Both the position numbers and the translations under genes were made by a program. This document shows positions 18,147-27,578 of a DNA stretch of 64,000 nucleotides, piece by piece. The number at the start of each line of letters is the position of its first letter. Position 1 is the first letter of the stretch. This DNA is from Methanohalophilus sp. RSK. Lineage in GTDB: Archaea; Halobacteriota; Methanosarcinia; Methanosarcinales; Methanosarcinaceae. The stretch is taken from positions 186,001 through 250,000 of the forward strand of contig NZ_RDSK01000009.1 in the NCBI RefSeq assembly GCF_003722075.1, given 5' to 3'. Under the pieces are notes generated by a model. That model worked only from the letters and a program-made list of their open reading frames with translations, did not search any database and was not told the DNA's origin.

Positions 18147-19403
18147 TTACCGGAAACTTAATCTTTTCTCAAGGGATTTGGCTTTGCGATAGACCTCATT
18201 CCTGGCCTCCACATCCATAACAATATTATGACCATAATTTACACTGTGCACGATTCCTTCCTCAAAAAGCCAGGAAACAGCAGACATGCTTTCACCTGAC
18301 ATAGGTAACTCCAGGGTAAACCGTTTCCATTCAGGCAGATGGGAGTGAATAATGTCCTTGAGCTCATCCAGCCCTTCGCCGGTCTTTGCAGAGACCACCA
18401 CTGGATTGGGAGCCAGGTAGGCAATCGATTTGAGCCGGGAGCTGAGTTCTTCGGGAAAAAGCCTGTCAGCTTTGTTGATAGCGGTGATTATTGTGGCTTT
18501 TTCGAGCTGTTCCCAGAATATTTCATGGGATACGGCGAGTTTCTTCCTTATAATATCTACCGGCTCACTGATATCCACCACAAGCAGGATTATATCCGCC
18601 CTGAATACATCTTCCAGGGTTGAGCGGAATGCATCCACCAGAAAGTGGGGGAGATCTTCGATAAATCCCACGGTGTCTGTGAGGAGGGTCCATCGGCCAT
18701 TAATATTCAGATATCTTGTGGTGGGGGAAAGGGTGGTAAAAAGCATATTTTCCACCTCCACATTTTCATCGACCAGGGTGCGGAATAATGTACTTTTTCC
18801 CGCATTCGTATAACCCGCAAGGGACAACAGGGAAAACCCTTCTGAATGTCGGTAACCACGCAGGCTTTCGCTGTCCCTCTGTCCTGTGCTGAGCTCTTTC
18901 TTAATGCGACTTATACGTTTCTTGACATCCTGCTCATAGGAGTCCTCATAGCCCCCCAGCCCCATGAAACCGGGGCGCTCTTCCATTTTTAGCAGGGATA
19001 CGATTTTCCTGGCTCTGGGAAGCTCATATTCCAGCCGGGCAAGTTCAACCTGCATACGGGAACGCCTGGTGGTAGCCCGGCTTGCAAAAATTTCCAATAT
19101 CAATTGAAACTTATCTATTACCTCGCACTTGCACATCTCGGATAGGTTATAGACCTGGGTTACAGAAAGGGGATTGTAGAATATTATTTTTGCAGGTTTT
19201 TGTGACAGGGCCAGCTCTGCAACCTCTTCTGCCTTACCTTTGCCTATCTGGTATTGCCTGTCAGGATAACGGGTCTGGATCACTTCCTGGACTACATTAT
19301 AATTTCCAGCCCTGGCAAGTTCCCTTAATTCAGCGAGTTTGCGTTGGTTTTCTGACTCACTGCAGCGGGGAATTCTCCTCTGTACAAGAATTACATCTTT
19401 CAT
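18147..19403 (-). CDS. hflX: Ribosome-associated GTPase HflX
   Basis: 418 aa from ATG 19403; an upstream extension of 24 residues lacks family similarity. Domains are an N-terminal HflX domain (residues 1-125, with GKGKAEEV), a glycine-rich GMGxGG-like helix linker (PGFMGLGGYEDSYE) and the GTPase domain with G1 GYTNAGKST near residue 200, G3 DTVGFIEDLPH and G4 NKAD. HflX binds the large ribosomal subunit and rescues or splits stalled ribosomes under stress. The DUF2209-like gene ends 31 bases upstream on the same strand. Confidence 0.95.
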   Translation of the reverse strand: MKDVILVQRRIPRCSESENQRKLAELRELARAGNYNVVQEVIQTRYPDRQYQIGKGKAEEVAELALSQKPAKIIFYNPLSVTQVYNLSEMCKCEVIDKFQLILEIFASRATTRRSRMQVELARLEYELPRARKIVSLLKMEERPGFMGLGGYEDSYEQDVKKRISRIKKELSTGQRDSESLRGYRHSEGFSLLSLAGYTNAGKSTLFRTLVDENVEVENMLFTTLSPTTRYLNINGRWTLLTDTVGFIEDLPHFLVDAFRSTLEDVFRADIILLVVDISEPVDIIRKKLAVSHEIFWEQLEKATIITAINKADRLFPEELSSRLKSIAYLAPNPVVVSAKTGEGLDELKDIIHSHLPEWKRFTLELPMSGESMSAVSWLFEEGIVHSVNYGHNIVMDVEARNEVYRKAKSLEKRLSFR

Positions 19404-19434
19404 ATGGTTTAACTCTGGATTATGAAAATATAGT

Positions 19435-19842
19435 TTATAGATTATCTTTGATTGGTTCCCATGACCGGGAATCAAGAAGTAAATTGCGACTGCTCAGGGA
19501 TATATGGTGAGCGATTTCAATACCCATCCTTTCACTCAGGGATTCTGGATACTTGAAAGATGCGGTGAACATACTGTTTGAAAGCCATTCAGACTGGTTG
19601 AAAAGGTCCCCTTTCTCTGCCACTATGGTAACCCCTACCATTCCTTCAACTGTTCTTTCAATCATCTGCACAACATCCACAACCTCGGGAGGGGTGTCAC
19701 TCACAAATGGTTTGATATTTACATCATGTATCTGTTTCACATGCCCTCCGGCTATCGAAAGGGATACAGCAGCACATACCATCAGGTATCTGGAATTATG
19801 GCGATGCCGGCCTGATATATCTACAGCAATTATCCTTTCCAT
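19435..19842 (-). CDS. Conserved archaeal protein (DUF2209-like)
   Basis: 135 aa starting MERIIAVDISGRHRHNSRYL, then a GGHVKQIHDV segment and an EVVDVVQMIERTVEG helix. I recall this pattern as the archaeal DUF2209 family; the opening AVDISGRH strand-loop is reminiscent of RNase H-like folds (acidic residue in the first strand), but no catalytic set can be proven by eye. There is no signal peptide. It lies upstream of hflX in the same direction with a 31-base gap, so it probably shares a transcript and may act in the same ribosome or RNA context. Confidence 0.7.
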   Translation of the reverse strand: MERIIAVDISGRHRHNSRYLMVCAAVSLSIAGGHVKQIHDVNIKPFVSDTPPEVVDVVQMIERTVEGMVGVTIVAEKGDLFNQSEWLSNSMFTASFKYPESLSERMGIEIAHHISLSSRNLLLDSRSWEPIKDNL

Positions 19843-20054
19843 TTCGTATCCCCGATTATCTGAAGTATTCTGCCTTTAGTAAGGGTTTTAGTAATAAAAT
19901 ATTTGTCTTTTTAGCATGCAGACCTTGAAGAGGATCTTTTAGATATAGGTTAGATCCATTTAGAAATACTGAGGAAATGGTCATTTCTCTTGCTGTCCAC
20001 TATCCATTGATGAGCCGGCAGGAAGACTGCCTTATGTTGAGAATGGAAGAATAG

Positions 20055-20085
20055 AAAAAGACAGTTGACCCGGAAGGGTCCTGTC
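20055..20085 (-). terminator. Terminator of hybrid-cluster protein 1 gene
   Basis: On the minus strand GACAGGACCC, a short loop and GGGTCAACTGTC form a long imperfect hairpin followed by TTTTTCTATT, starting about 15 bases after the hcp stop. Confidence 0.75.
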
Positions 20086-20100
20086 TCCATTTTTAAGAGT

Positions 20101-21720
20101 TTACTTTAATAACCTTTCCATATCCTCTTCTACAGTTGTGTTCGGTGTTATGTTGAACTTTTCCACCAGCACTTTCAATACATTCGGGGAAACAAATGCC
20201 GGCAGTCTCGGTCCAAGGGTGATATCCTTTATTCCAAGCCTCAGGAGGGTAAGCAATACAAGGACTGCCTTTTGTTCATACCATGCGATATTGTAGGAGA
20301 TAGGTGCATCATTGACATCTTCAAATCCAAGTCTGGCCATAAGTCCCTGTGCAATGATTACCAGTGAAAATGAATCATTGCACTGTCCTGCATCCAGTAC
20401 CCTGGGAATTCCGTCAATTTCTCCCAGGTTAAGTTTATTGTAGCGATATTTTGCACATCCGGCGGTAAGTATGACAGTATCTTCAGGCAACGCCTCTGCA
20501 AAATCTGTGTAGTACTGCCTGTCCTTATGACGTCCGTCACATCCTGCCATGACAATGAACTTCTTTATCTTACCCGCTTTGACAGCATCAACAATTTTGT
20601 CTGCATTGGACAATACGGTGTTGTAGGCAAACCCACCCGTAATGGTACCTTCTTCCAGTTGTACCGGAGGTTCACATGCCTTTGCCTGCTCGACGATGGC
20701 AGAGAAGTCTTTCTTACCATCTTTAGCCACGATGTGTGTGGCACCATCATAACCTACGGATCCTGTAGTGTATAATCTATCAATATAGGTCTTCTTCGGA
20801 GGAACTATGCAGTTGCTTGTCAGTAATATTGGTCCGTTGAAACTCTCGAATTCCTGCTTCTGGTGCCACCATGACCCCCCATAGTTGCCCACCAGGTGTT
20901 CGTACTTCTTGAATTCAGGATAGGCATTGGCAGGCAGCATTTCTCCGTGGGTATAGACATCTATACCGGTGCCTTCAGTCTGGTCCAATAATTGTTTCAG
21001 GTCATTCAGGTCATGCCCACTGATAAGGATTCCCGGGTTGTTTTTAGTTGCGATATTGACCTGAGTCGATTCGGGATGGCCGAATGTAGTGGTATTTGCC
21101 ATGTCAAGTGCTGCCATCACATCAAAACCCTTTTCCCCGCATCTCAGGACCAGCGAGATAAGTTGCTTTTCAGTCAGGCTGTCATCCGTAGTTGCCACCA
21201 GGCCGTCTTCTATAAACGAATTGACCTTTTTATTGGTATGTCCAAGCATCATAGCATGATGTGCATATGATGCAATTCCTTTGATACCAAAAATCAATAA
21301 TTCTCTTAATGACCGGATATCTTCATCCTCTGTTGCAAGTATGCCGGTATTCCTATCTTTGAGGTTTTCCGGGGTCACAGCTGCTATATCGGGCAGATCG
21401 TTCTCGTCAAGTGCATTGTTGTCCAGAAGTTTCTGCTTGATCTCCTTCTGAAGTTCGAATCCCCTGTCAATACGTTCCTGAATACCGGTTGCTCTGAAAT
21501 CGGTATTTGTTATGGTTGAGAACAATGCGTCGAACATAAAATCATCAGTGCTCTTTTCAGAAATGCCCGCCTTTCTTGCTTTCTGGTTGTAGAATGAAAT
21601 GCTTTTTAGCACATAGATCAAATCGTCCTGAAGGTCTGCAACTTCCCCTTTCTTACCGCACATACCATTCTTAGTGCAACCTTCCCCGTTCATTGTTTCT
21701 TCACACTGATAACAGAACAT
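20101..21720 (-). CDS. hcp: Hybrid-cluster protein (hydroxylamine reductase), copy 1
   Basis: 539 aa. Hcp carries one cubane Fe-S cluster and the Fe-S-O hybrid cluster and reduces hydroxylamine or, physiologically, nitric oxide in the cytoplasm. The N-terminal cysteines C3, C6, C15 and C21 (C-x2-C-x8-C-x5-C) define the class I, 4Fe-4S form of anaerobes. Hybrid-cluster ligands are recognisable in [41 protein letters not shown] and [11 protein letters not shown]. It is a paralogue of the gene at 29476. It has its own terminator and a 516-base upstream region with a palindrome, so it is probably monocistronic and regulated. Confidence 0.96.
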   Translation of the reverse strand: MFCYQCEETMNGEGCTKNGMCGKKGEVADLQDDLIYVLKSISFYNQKARKAGISEKSTDDFMFDALFSTITNTDFRATGIQERIDRGFELQKEIKQKLLDNNALDENDLPDIAAVTPENLKDRNTGILATEDEDIRSLRELLIFGIKGIASYAHHAMMLGHTNKKVNSFIEDGLVATTDDSLTEKQLISLVLRCGEKGFDVMAALDMANTTTFGHPESTQVNIATKNNPGILISGHDLNDLKQLLDQTEGTGIDVYTHGEMLPANAYPEFKKYEHLVGNYGGSWWHQKQEFESFNGPILLTSNCIVPPKKTYIDRLYTTGSVGYDGATHIVAKDGKKDFSAIVEQAKACEPPVQLEEGTITGGFAYNTVLSNADKIVDAVKAGKIKKFIVMAGCDGRHKDRQYYTDFAEALPEDTVILTAGCAKYRYNKLNLGEIDGIPRVLDAGQCNDSFSLVIIAQGLMARLGFEDVNDAPISYNIAWYEQKAVLVLLTLLRLGIKDITLGPRLPAFVSPNVLKVLVEKFNITPNTTVEEDMERLLK

Positions 21721-22236
21721 TTTATCACCTTTATTTTTAATTACGAATGCAGGTATGCAACCATTTATTCGTATGAGATTGTGGTCGCCATCTTGTAAGT
21801 TAACACTTACATATCTGAGATCTGACTATTTATAGAGATAGTTTCCACTTCGATACTCCAAAACGAATACTGCTAAAACCCACTCCTCTATAAACTATGT
21901 TATCACATCTACTTAAAATGCTAGTGACAAAAATCAGATGTGATTTTATTTATATTATGTTTCGTTCTATAATACCCCCCATAGTTTCCACTGGAATATG
22001 TTAGTCCAAATCCAATATATACAAATTCAGTAGTTCTCTAATTTTCCCTCCATCTTGTTCCTACCCCTATTGAATTACCTTAAACACTGCACTACTAGCT
22101 GAATTCTTAACTTTCTCCTAAGCCATTCTTCAACAAACAGAATATTTAAGTATAGGAGATTGTATAGGTTCCATTTAGTGCACAATATAAAAGTTGTTAT
22201 TAATTATTCCTGCATATATTTTTTTGGAGAATCTAC
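21721..22236. other. 516-base intergenic region between hcp copy 1 and the kinase gene
   Basis: No coding potential or RNA gene was recognised. It is AT-rich and must hold the divergent promoters of hcp copy 1 and the large kinase gene. It contains the palindrome described at 21795-21810 and an 11-12-base direct repeat ATAGTTTCCACT (near 21838 and 21978). Confidence 0.6.
21795..21810. promoter_or_regulatory. Palindrome upstream of hcp copy 1
   Basis: GTAAGT-TAAC-ACTTAC: a perfect 6-base inverted repeat with a 4-base centre, about 75-90 bases upstream of the hcp ATG at 21720. Size and position fit a dimeric repressor or activator site. No matching regulator gene is adjacent. Confidence 0.45.
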
Positions 22237-25200
22237 ATGAATAAAATTACAGTATCGCCTAATATTTTTGACATAAACGATATCCATACTTGGTATCTTC
22301 TTGACCCATATACATATGGTTCAATAAATCAAACACATGCAGATTTTCTGGGAAAAAATAAACAAGAAATAGAAAGAAACCATATTGATACGGTTTTGCC
22401 TGAACCCATAAGCAAATTGTGTATAGAAAACAATAACAAAATTTTTAGTTCTGGGATTGCTATTCAAACAGAAGAATGGGTTCCTGATGGAGAAGATAAC
22501 CTCCATCTTTTGTCAATTACAAAAATTCCTCATATTGGAGAAGATGGTGAAGTTGAATATGTGACATGTAATGCTATTGATATAACAGAACAAAAAATTG
22601 AGAGGCAACTTCTCACCATACAACACGATATATCAATGGGCATACATACTTCAAATGGGCTAAAAGCAAATCTGGACCATGTACTGACCAACTTACTCCG
22701 TATAGAGTCGATAGATGCAGGAGGCATTTATCTTCTTGAAAAAGAAAGTGAGGCATTGAAATTAGTTGTACATAATGGGCTTTCTGATGAATTTATTAAA
22801 AAGACTTCTTATTATGAGGCAGAATCCCCACAAGCTCAGCTTGTTATGAAGGGTAAACCTGTATACACTAACTATTCACATCTTCTTCCAGTAAATGCAG
22901 AAAATAACTCTTTTGAAGAACTTAAAGCAATTGCGGTGATACCTATCAAAGTTGGGGGTGAAGTAATTGCTGCAATAAATCTTGGCTCTCATTCCCATGA
23001 AAACATGACAATGGCCACAAAAATGGCTGTTGAAACTATTGCTCCCCATTTGGGAGAAATTATTCAAAAAATAAGAACTGAAACAGCATTGTTCCAACAG
23101 CAAATAAATCTGGAGAAGATGTTTTCTACAATTGAAGATTTTCTTTTTGTTTTAGGTGAAGATGGTAGCATACTTAAGGTAAATCAAGCTGTCTACGACA
23201 AACTTGGATATACTGATAATGAGCTACAGAATATGACAGTAATTGACCTTCATCCTGAAAATCGTCAGACTGAAGCTATTTCTATTGTAGAAAAAATGCT
23301 CAAAGGTACAAAGAAAAGCTGTCCCATACCTCTGCTTACAAAAAATGGAACACAAATACCTGTAGAAACAAAAGTTGTCCGAGGCGTCTGGAATGGAAAA
23401 AATGTATTAATGGGTATTTCTCGAGATATAACAAATCGAAAGGAAGCAGAAGACAAACTTCGGAAAAACAAGGAAAGGTTACAGTTTGTAATCGAGGCAA
23501 CTGAATTGGGTATGTGGGACTGGGAGGTTCAAAGCGGTGAAGTGGTTTTTAATGATAGATGGGCTGAGATCATAGGCTATGATCTGGAAGAACTTAAACC
23601 GCTTTCAATTGATACATGGATGAAATTTACCCGTCCACAAGACCTCGCCTTATCCCTTGAATTACTTGAAAAACATTTCAAAGGAGAGACAGAATATTAC
23701 GATTGCGAAATACGCATGAAACATAAAGATGGACATTGGGTTTGGGTCCATGATAAAGGAAAAGTTGTTAGTTGGAATGGGGAAGGTCTTCCTTTACGTA
23801 TGACTGGAACACATGAGGACATCACAGAAAGGAAACATATAGAAGAAAAACTTGCCAAATACCAGGAAGACCTTGAAGGGAAAGTAGATAAACGGACAGA
23901 AGAACTTACAAAAGTCAATCGTAAACTGCATCTTGAGATTGATAAAAGAAAGAAAAGTGAACAGCGTCTTCTCCAAAATATTAGGATAAAAGAAGCTACA
24001 AGAGTTATGAGTGCAACCCTTATAGACTTCGATGACTTTGATGAAGCTATCGAAAAATCCTTGTTAATATTAGGTTACTTGACAGGTGCTTCTAGGTCAT
24101 ATCTATTTCTGCTAAAAGAAAATGGAGATATGATGGATAATACCCATGAATGGTGTGCAGAAGGAGTAGAGCCACAAAAAGAAAATCTACAAGATTTACC
24201 TTCTGATATGTTCCCTTGGTGGATGGAAAAATTAGGGAACAATGAAATAATACATATCAAAGATGTAGATGAACTTCCAATAGAAGCATCAGCTGAAAAA
24301 GAAATCTTACAGATGCAAGATATCAAGTCTATAGTAGTGCTACCTGTATGGAAAAAAGGAGAACTTGCAGGATTCATAGGACTCGATAATACTACTGATA
24401 CAGGAGAATGGGAAAACAAGGAACTCAATGCTCTTAATATAGCAGCTGATATGATTGGCCAAACCTTACTTAGGGAAGCATACAAAGAACAATTGAATAT
24501 AAAACTCCAGATACAAACTGTAGTTAATGAAATCATAGGTGTTTTTGCAGAAAGAGTAACTTTAGAGGAAGGCTTGAACAGCACTCTAAGCAAATTGGGT
24601 CAACTTACAAAATCGGACAAATCTTATGCATTTTTCTTTGGAAATGATGGGAAATTAATGGATAAAACTTACGAATGGCATGCTGAAGGCTTAGAAATAC
24701 AAAATCAAAATCTGCAAACTTTGGACATCGATAAATACACCTGGTTTATGGAAAAACTTCAAAATAACGAAATAATACATCTGGATTTCATACCAGAAGA
24801 AGCGGTAGCCGAAAAAGAATTACTTAATAAATTGAACACAAAATCCATATTAATCCTGCCTTTATGGAAAGGCGATAAACTTACAGGATTTATAGGAGTG
24901 ACTAATCCAAAAGCAATCTCATCATGGAGAAAAGAGGACATAGATATTTTTTCCTTGATATCAAGCAAGGTGAGCGGCTTTCTTGAAAGAAAAGAAGCAG
25001 AACGTGCAATTATCAATGCCAGGTTGATAGAAGAAGGTTCAAAGAAAGCAAAATCCGAGTTCATTGGAAACATGAGTCATGAGTTGAGAACACCGCTTAA
25101 TTCAGTAATTGGTTTTTCAGATATTTTGTTAAATAGTAAAGATAACCTTGATGAAAAGCAAAAGCGTTATGCTGAACATATAAATAATAATGGGAAAAAT

Positions 25201-25737
25201 CTCTTGACAGAAATAAATAAATTACTTGCTTATGCAAGTACAGAATCAGAAACAGACAATTTTAACCCACAATATTATGATTTTAAGGACATATTTCGTG
25301 AAGTCAAAAAAACGTTAACTCCAAAAATTAGAAAAAATAATATTAAAATACAATGCACAACTGGAGATAGAACTGAAAATATTTTTGTAGATAAACAGAT
25401 GTTCAATCAAATGTTGTATCATCTTCTTGATAATGCAATTAAGTTTTCTAATGAAAATGGTATTGTTAAAGTCAGTATAGGCCACAAGGAAGATTGTGTA
25501 GAACTAAAGGTATCTGATAATGGAGTTGGCATTGCACAAGAAAAGATGCAATTTTTGTTTGAACCTTTCGAACAACTCGATGATTTTCTTACAAAAGAAC
25601 ATGGTGGTTTGGGTATTGGCCTAACACTGGTAAACCATTATGCACAAATTCATGGGGGCAAGGTAGAAGTAGAAAGTGAAGAAAATAAGGGAAGTACTTT
25701 CATAGTAAAAATACCTGCTATGGAAAAAGCAAATTGA
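22237..25737 (+). CDS. Soluble multi-PAS/GAF sensor histidine kinase
   Basis: 1166 aa with no transmembrane segment. Domains in order: PAS (about 1-125), GAF (130-285), PAS (290-410, ending in a PAC motif GISRDITNRKEAED), PAS (415-535, GTHEDITERKHIEEK), coiled coil (535-585), two tandem related GAF domains (590-745 and 755-920), HisKA with the phospho-acceptor H948 in MSHELRTPLNS, and HATPase_c (DNAIKFSNENG, DNGVGIAQEK, GGLGIGLTLV). It autophosphorylates in response to a cytoplasmic signal; ligand and partner regulator are unknown because no receiver gene is adjacent. Codon use is visibly more AT-rich than the neighbouring core genes. Confidence 0.93.
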   Translation: MNKITVSPNIFDINDIHTWYLLDPYTYGSINQTHADFLGKNKQEIERNHIDTVLPEPISKLCIENNNKIFSSGIAIQTEEWVPDGEDNLHLLSITKIPHIGEDGEVEYVTCNAIDITEQKIERQLLTIQHDISMGIHTSNGLKANLDHVLTNLLRIESIDAGGIYLLEKESEALKLVVHNGLSDEFIKKTSYYEAESPQAQLVMKGKPVYTNYSHLLPVNAENNSFEELKAIAVIPIKVGGEVIAAINLGSHSHENMTMATKMAVETIAPHLGEIIQKIRTETALFQQQINLEKMFSTIEDFLFVLGEDGSILKVNQAVYDKLGYTDNELQNMTVIDLHPENRQTEAISIVEKMLKGTKKSCPIPLLTKNGTQIPVETKVVRGVWNGKNVLMGISRDITNRKEAEDKLRKNKERLQFVIEATELGMWDWEVQSGEVVFNDRWAEIIGYDLEELKPLSIDTWMKFTRPQDLALSLELLEKHFKGETEYYDCEIRMKHKDGHWVWVHDKGKVVSWNGEGLPLRMTGTHEDITERKHIEEKLAKYQEDLEGKVDKRTEELTKVNRKLHLEIDKRKKSEQRLLQNIRIKEATRVMSATLIDFDDFDEAIEKSLLILGYLTGASRSYLFLLKENGDMMDNTHEWCAEGVEPQKENLQDLPSDMFPWWMEKLGNNEIIHIKDVDELPIEASAEKEILQMQDIKSIVVLPVWKKGELAGFIGLDNTTDTGEWENKELNALNIAADMIGQTLLREAYKEQLNIKLQIQTVVNEIIGVFAERVTLEEGLNSTLSKLGQLTKSDKSYAFFFGNDGKLMDKTYEWHAEGLEIQNQNLQTLDIDKYTWFMEKLQNNEIIHLDFIPEEAVAEKELLNKLNTKSILILPLWKGDKLTGFIGVTNPKAISSWRKEDIDIFSLISSKVSGFLERKEAERAIINARLIEEGSKKAKSEFIGNMSHELRTPLNSVIGFSDILLNSKDNLDEKQKRYAEHINNNGKNLLTEINKLLAYASTESETDNFNPQYYDFKDIFREVKKTLTPKIRKNNIKIQCTTGDRTENIFVDKQMFNQMLYHLLDNAIKFSNENGIVKVSIGHKEDCVELKVSDNGVGIAQEKMQFLFEPFEQLDDFLTKEHGGLGIGLTLVNHYAQIHGGKVEVESEENKGSTFIVKIPAMEKAN

Positions 25738-26074
25738 TGTTATAATTTTTTTGATTCTGCTTAACCTTGGATCGTAATTGTGTTCAATTTCCCATAAATA
25801 TGGTGTTAGAGACCTTACTTTTCAATTTTAGCTCATATAAAAAATTATATTTATTCTTTTCCCTATAATTGCCTTGAAAAGAGTTATCTAATAGGTAATA
25901 AAGCAATTCAACTAAAAATAAAGCATTTTAAAGGTTTATTTTTACTGGAAAGGTACATCAAAGTTTTTGTAAAGTAAAGTATATTTATATTTTCAACAGA
26001 GAATATGGTTATTAGGTTCAGGTAGAATAAACCAGAACCAATCGGTATAGAAAATAATATAGAGAGGTAAAATA
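25738..26074. other. 337-base AT-rich intergenic region
   Basis: No gene or RNA recognised. It follows the kinase gene and should hold the promoter of the repeat protein at 26075, whose ATG is preceded by AGAGAGGTAA. Confidence 0.5.
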
Positions 26075-26422
26075 ATGAAAATAAGAACATTTAGTATGAT
26101 TGCTGTGGCAGTCATGTTAGTCAGTCTTTTAGCAGTATCTGCCATGGCTGCAGGTCAAGGGAACGGAACAAATGCTTTCATAGACGTAGATGGTGATGGA
26201 GTCTGTGACAATTTCATTGATGAAGACGGTGATGGTATCAATGACAACTTCCTGGATGCAGATGGTGATGGGGTCTGTGATAATTTTATAGATGAAGATG
26301 GTGATGGTATCAATGATAAATCCCTTGGACATGGAAATGGCAATGGCAATGGAAATGGCAATGGAAATGGCAATGGAGATATGATGCAGGAAAGAAAAAG
26401 GGATGGTTCGTGCACACTGTAA
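26075..26422 (+). CDS. Secreted Asp/Gly-rich calcium-binding-like repeat protein
   Basis: 115 aa. A clear Sec signal peptide (MKIRT, then a hydrophobic stretch ending SAMAAG near residue 27) is followed by four 12-residue repeats of the type DxDGDGxxDNFI/L (two 24-residue units alternating GVCDN and GINDN). The DxDGDG core is the calcium-binding loop of EF-hand, dockerin and thrombospondin type 3 repeats. Next come eight consecutive Gly-Asn pairs, a charged stretch and a final GSCTL. The three cysteines could form disulfides outside the cell. Similar small secreted proteins occur in Methanosarcinaceae, but the function is unknown. RBS GAGGTAA is good. There are no operon partners. Confidence 0.75.
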   Translation: MKIRTFSMIAVAVMLVSLLAVSAMAAGQGNGTNAFIDVDGDGVCDNFIDEDGDGINDNFLDADGDGVCDNFIDEDGDGINDKSLGHGNGNGNGNGNGNGNGDMMQERKRDGSCTL

Positions 26423-26473
26423 AGTACAATAAATAAGTGAAAAGTAAAGTTAAATCGAATAATTAATAGCAAT

Positions 26474-26493
26474 GTCCGGTAACATTGCCGGAC
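26474..26493 (+). terminator. Hairpin after the repeat-protein gene
   Basis: GTCCGG and CCGGAC flank an eight-base loop, followed by TATTTATTTAT. About 50 bases after the stop of the repeat protein; a plausible terminator. Confidence 0.55.
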
Positions 26494-26618
26494 TATTTAT
26501 TTATACAATTCGAGTCTATCGGAAATTATCAGTAATGATTAATTCCATGAATATATTGAAATATTTTAAAAATACTTGCAGTCGTATCTGTTCTACTTCT
26601 TTATTATACGTTTATAAT

Positions 26619-26748
26619 GAGATTGTCGGAAAAGCCCACATTCAAGAAAATTATAACATATCCATTAAATACAGTGCAATACAGCATAGCGTTTTACTTT
26701 CAGCCATTGCTTGAAATGTTTCGATTTTACCACTTTTCCGACAGTCTC
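26619..26748. mobile_element. 130-bp MITE-like element with 16-bp terminal inverted repeats
   Basis: The left end GAGATTGTCGGAAAAG (26619-26634) and the inverted right end GAGACTGTCGGAAAAG (complement of 26733-26748) match at 15 of 16 positions. The element is flanked on both sides by TAAT (26615-26618 and 26749-26752), a probable 4-bp target-site duplication. The 98-bp interior has no transposase reading frame, so it would need an IS transposase in trans. The IS family cannot be named from the ends alone. Confidence 0.75.
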
Positions 26749-26774
26749 TAATCATCCAAATTCACAATCTGTTT

Positions 26775-27365
26775 TCAACAATATTCATCTCCGGAAAGGA
26801 AATAATCCACAAGTTGTGATATTTCACTTATTGCCAATTGACCCACCAGATAGTCATCGATTGAAGTGGATATTTCTTCAATGTCTATTACGTAATTTTC
26901 GTTTTCGTCATAAATGTCATATGTCACAACAGGATATCCTGCAGCCTTCCAGGCAGTGATACCTCCTTCCATGTTGTACACATCGGTGTAACCAGCACCT
27001 ACCAACGTGCTGCTTGCACTTGCACTGCGCCCCCCACTTTTACAATATACCAGTATTGTTTCATTATTCGGCACTTCATCCAGTCGGGAAGGCAGCTGTG
27101 TAACACCAATCAGGTTTGCATATTTGATATGACCTTCATCGAATTCACTTTGTGTCCTGACATCCAGCAGGAAAATATCTTCAGTACCAAGCATCTGTTT
27201 AGCTTGAGTAACACTTACATCCGTATATCCGCTTACACTGATATCAAATGCAGATACATTGCTCTGTGTATCGCTATCTACAAAAGCAAAACCTGTTGTA
27301 ATTGTTCCCAGTAGAATTAAACTGAGCAGGAAAATTACTGTTTTACTATGCTCTACATATTTTAT
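26775..27365 (-). CDS. Exported rhodanese-like protein with dockerin-like tail; no canonical start codon
   Basis: In the open frame a Sec-type signal segment (basic VEHSK, hydrophobic TVIFLLSLILLGTITTG, then AFVDSD) precedes a rhodanese domain with LLDVRTQSEFDEGH and the active-site loop VYCKSGGRS (cysteine nucleophile). Rhodaneses transfer sulfane sulfur; as an exported protein its partner is unknown. The last ~45 residues (YDENENYVIDIEEIS, DYLVGQLAISEIS) resemble a dockerin/EF-hand-like pair of helices. There is no in-frame ATG, GTG or TTG before the signal segment. The best initiation site is ATA at 27365-27363, six bases after the ribosome-binding site GGGGGT (27377-27372). The first ATG (27194) would remove the signal and the first rhodanese strand. 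Confidence 0.7.
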   Translation of the reverse strand: MKYVEHSKTVIFLLSLILLGTITTGFAFVDSDTQSNVSAFDISVSGYTDVSVTQAKQMLGTEDIFLLDVRTQSEFDEGHIKYANLIGVTQLPSRLDEVPNNETILVYCKSGGRSASASSTLVGAGYTDVYNMEGGITAWKAAGYPVVTYDIYDENENYVIDIEEISTSIDDYLVGQLAISEISQLVDYFLSGDEYC

Positions 27366-27578
27366 CCAAATACCCCCTTTGAAATTGTATGTATTGATTT
27401 TTCCTAAAATTATTATGGAATACTCTATCCAAATAACTTATATTAATTTTGGACCCCGGGTAAGAATCATTAGTCCGGACCATTAGCAGATATTTGGATT
27501 TATAGCGAAATACAGGATGAAAATAAGGACAACTATTTAATCATAAAAAATCCAGTTTTATGGGGAAATGGAGGTATT

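Larger units (their letters stand above)
26423..26774. other. Intergenic region with terminator and MITE-like insertion
   Basis: It holds the hairpin at 26474-26493 and the 130-bp element at 26619-26748. An 80-codon open frame (26472-26714) runs through both and is not believed to be a gene. Confidence 0.6.

Noticed and set aside
26195..26385. Repeats in the Ca-binding-like gene as a CRISPR or minisatellite
   Set aside because: Repeats keep the reading frame with synonymous changes and encode a regular DxDGDG protein motif; no spacers.
26472..26714. 80-codon open frame after the repeat-protein gene
   Set aside because: It runs through the terminator hairpin and into the MITE-like element, has no ribosome-binding site and no family-like sequence.
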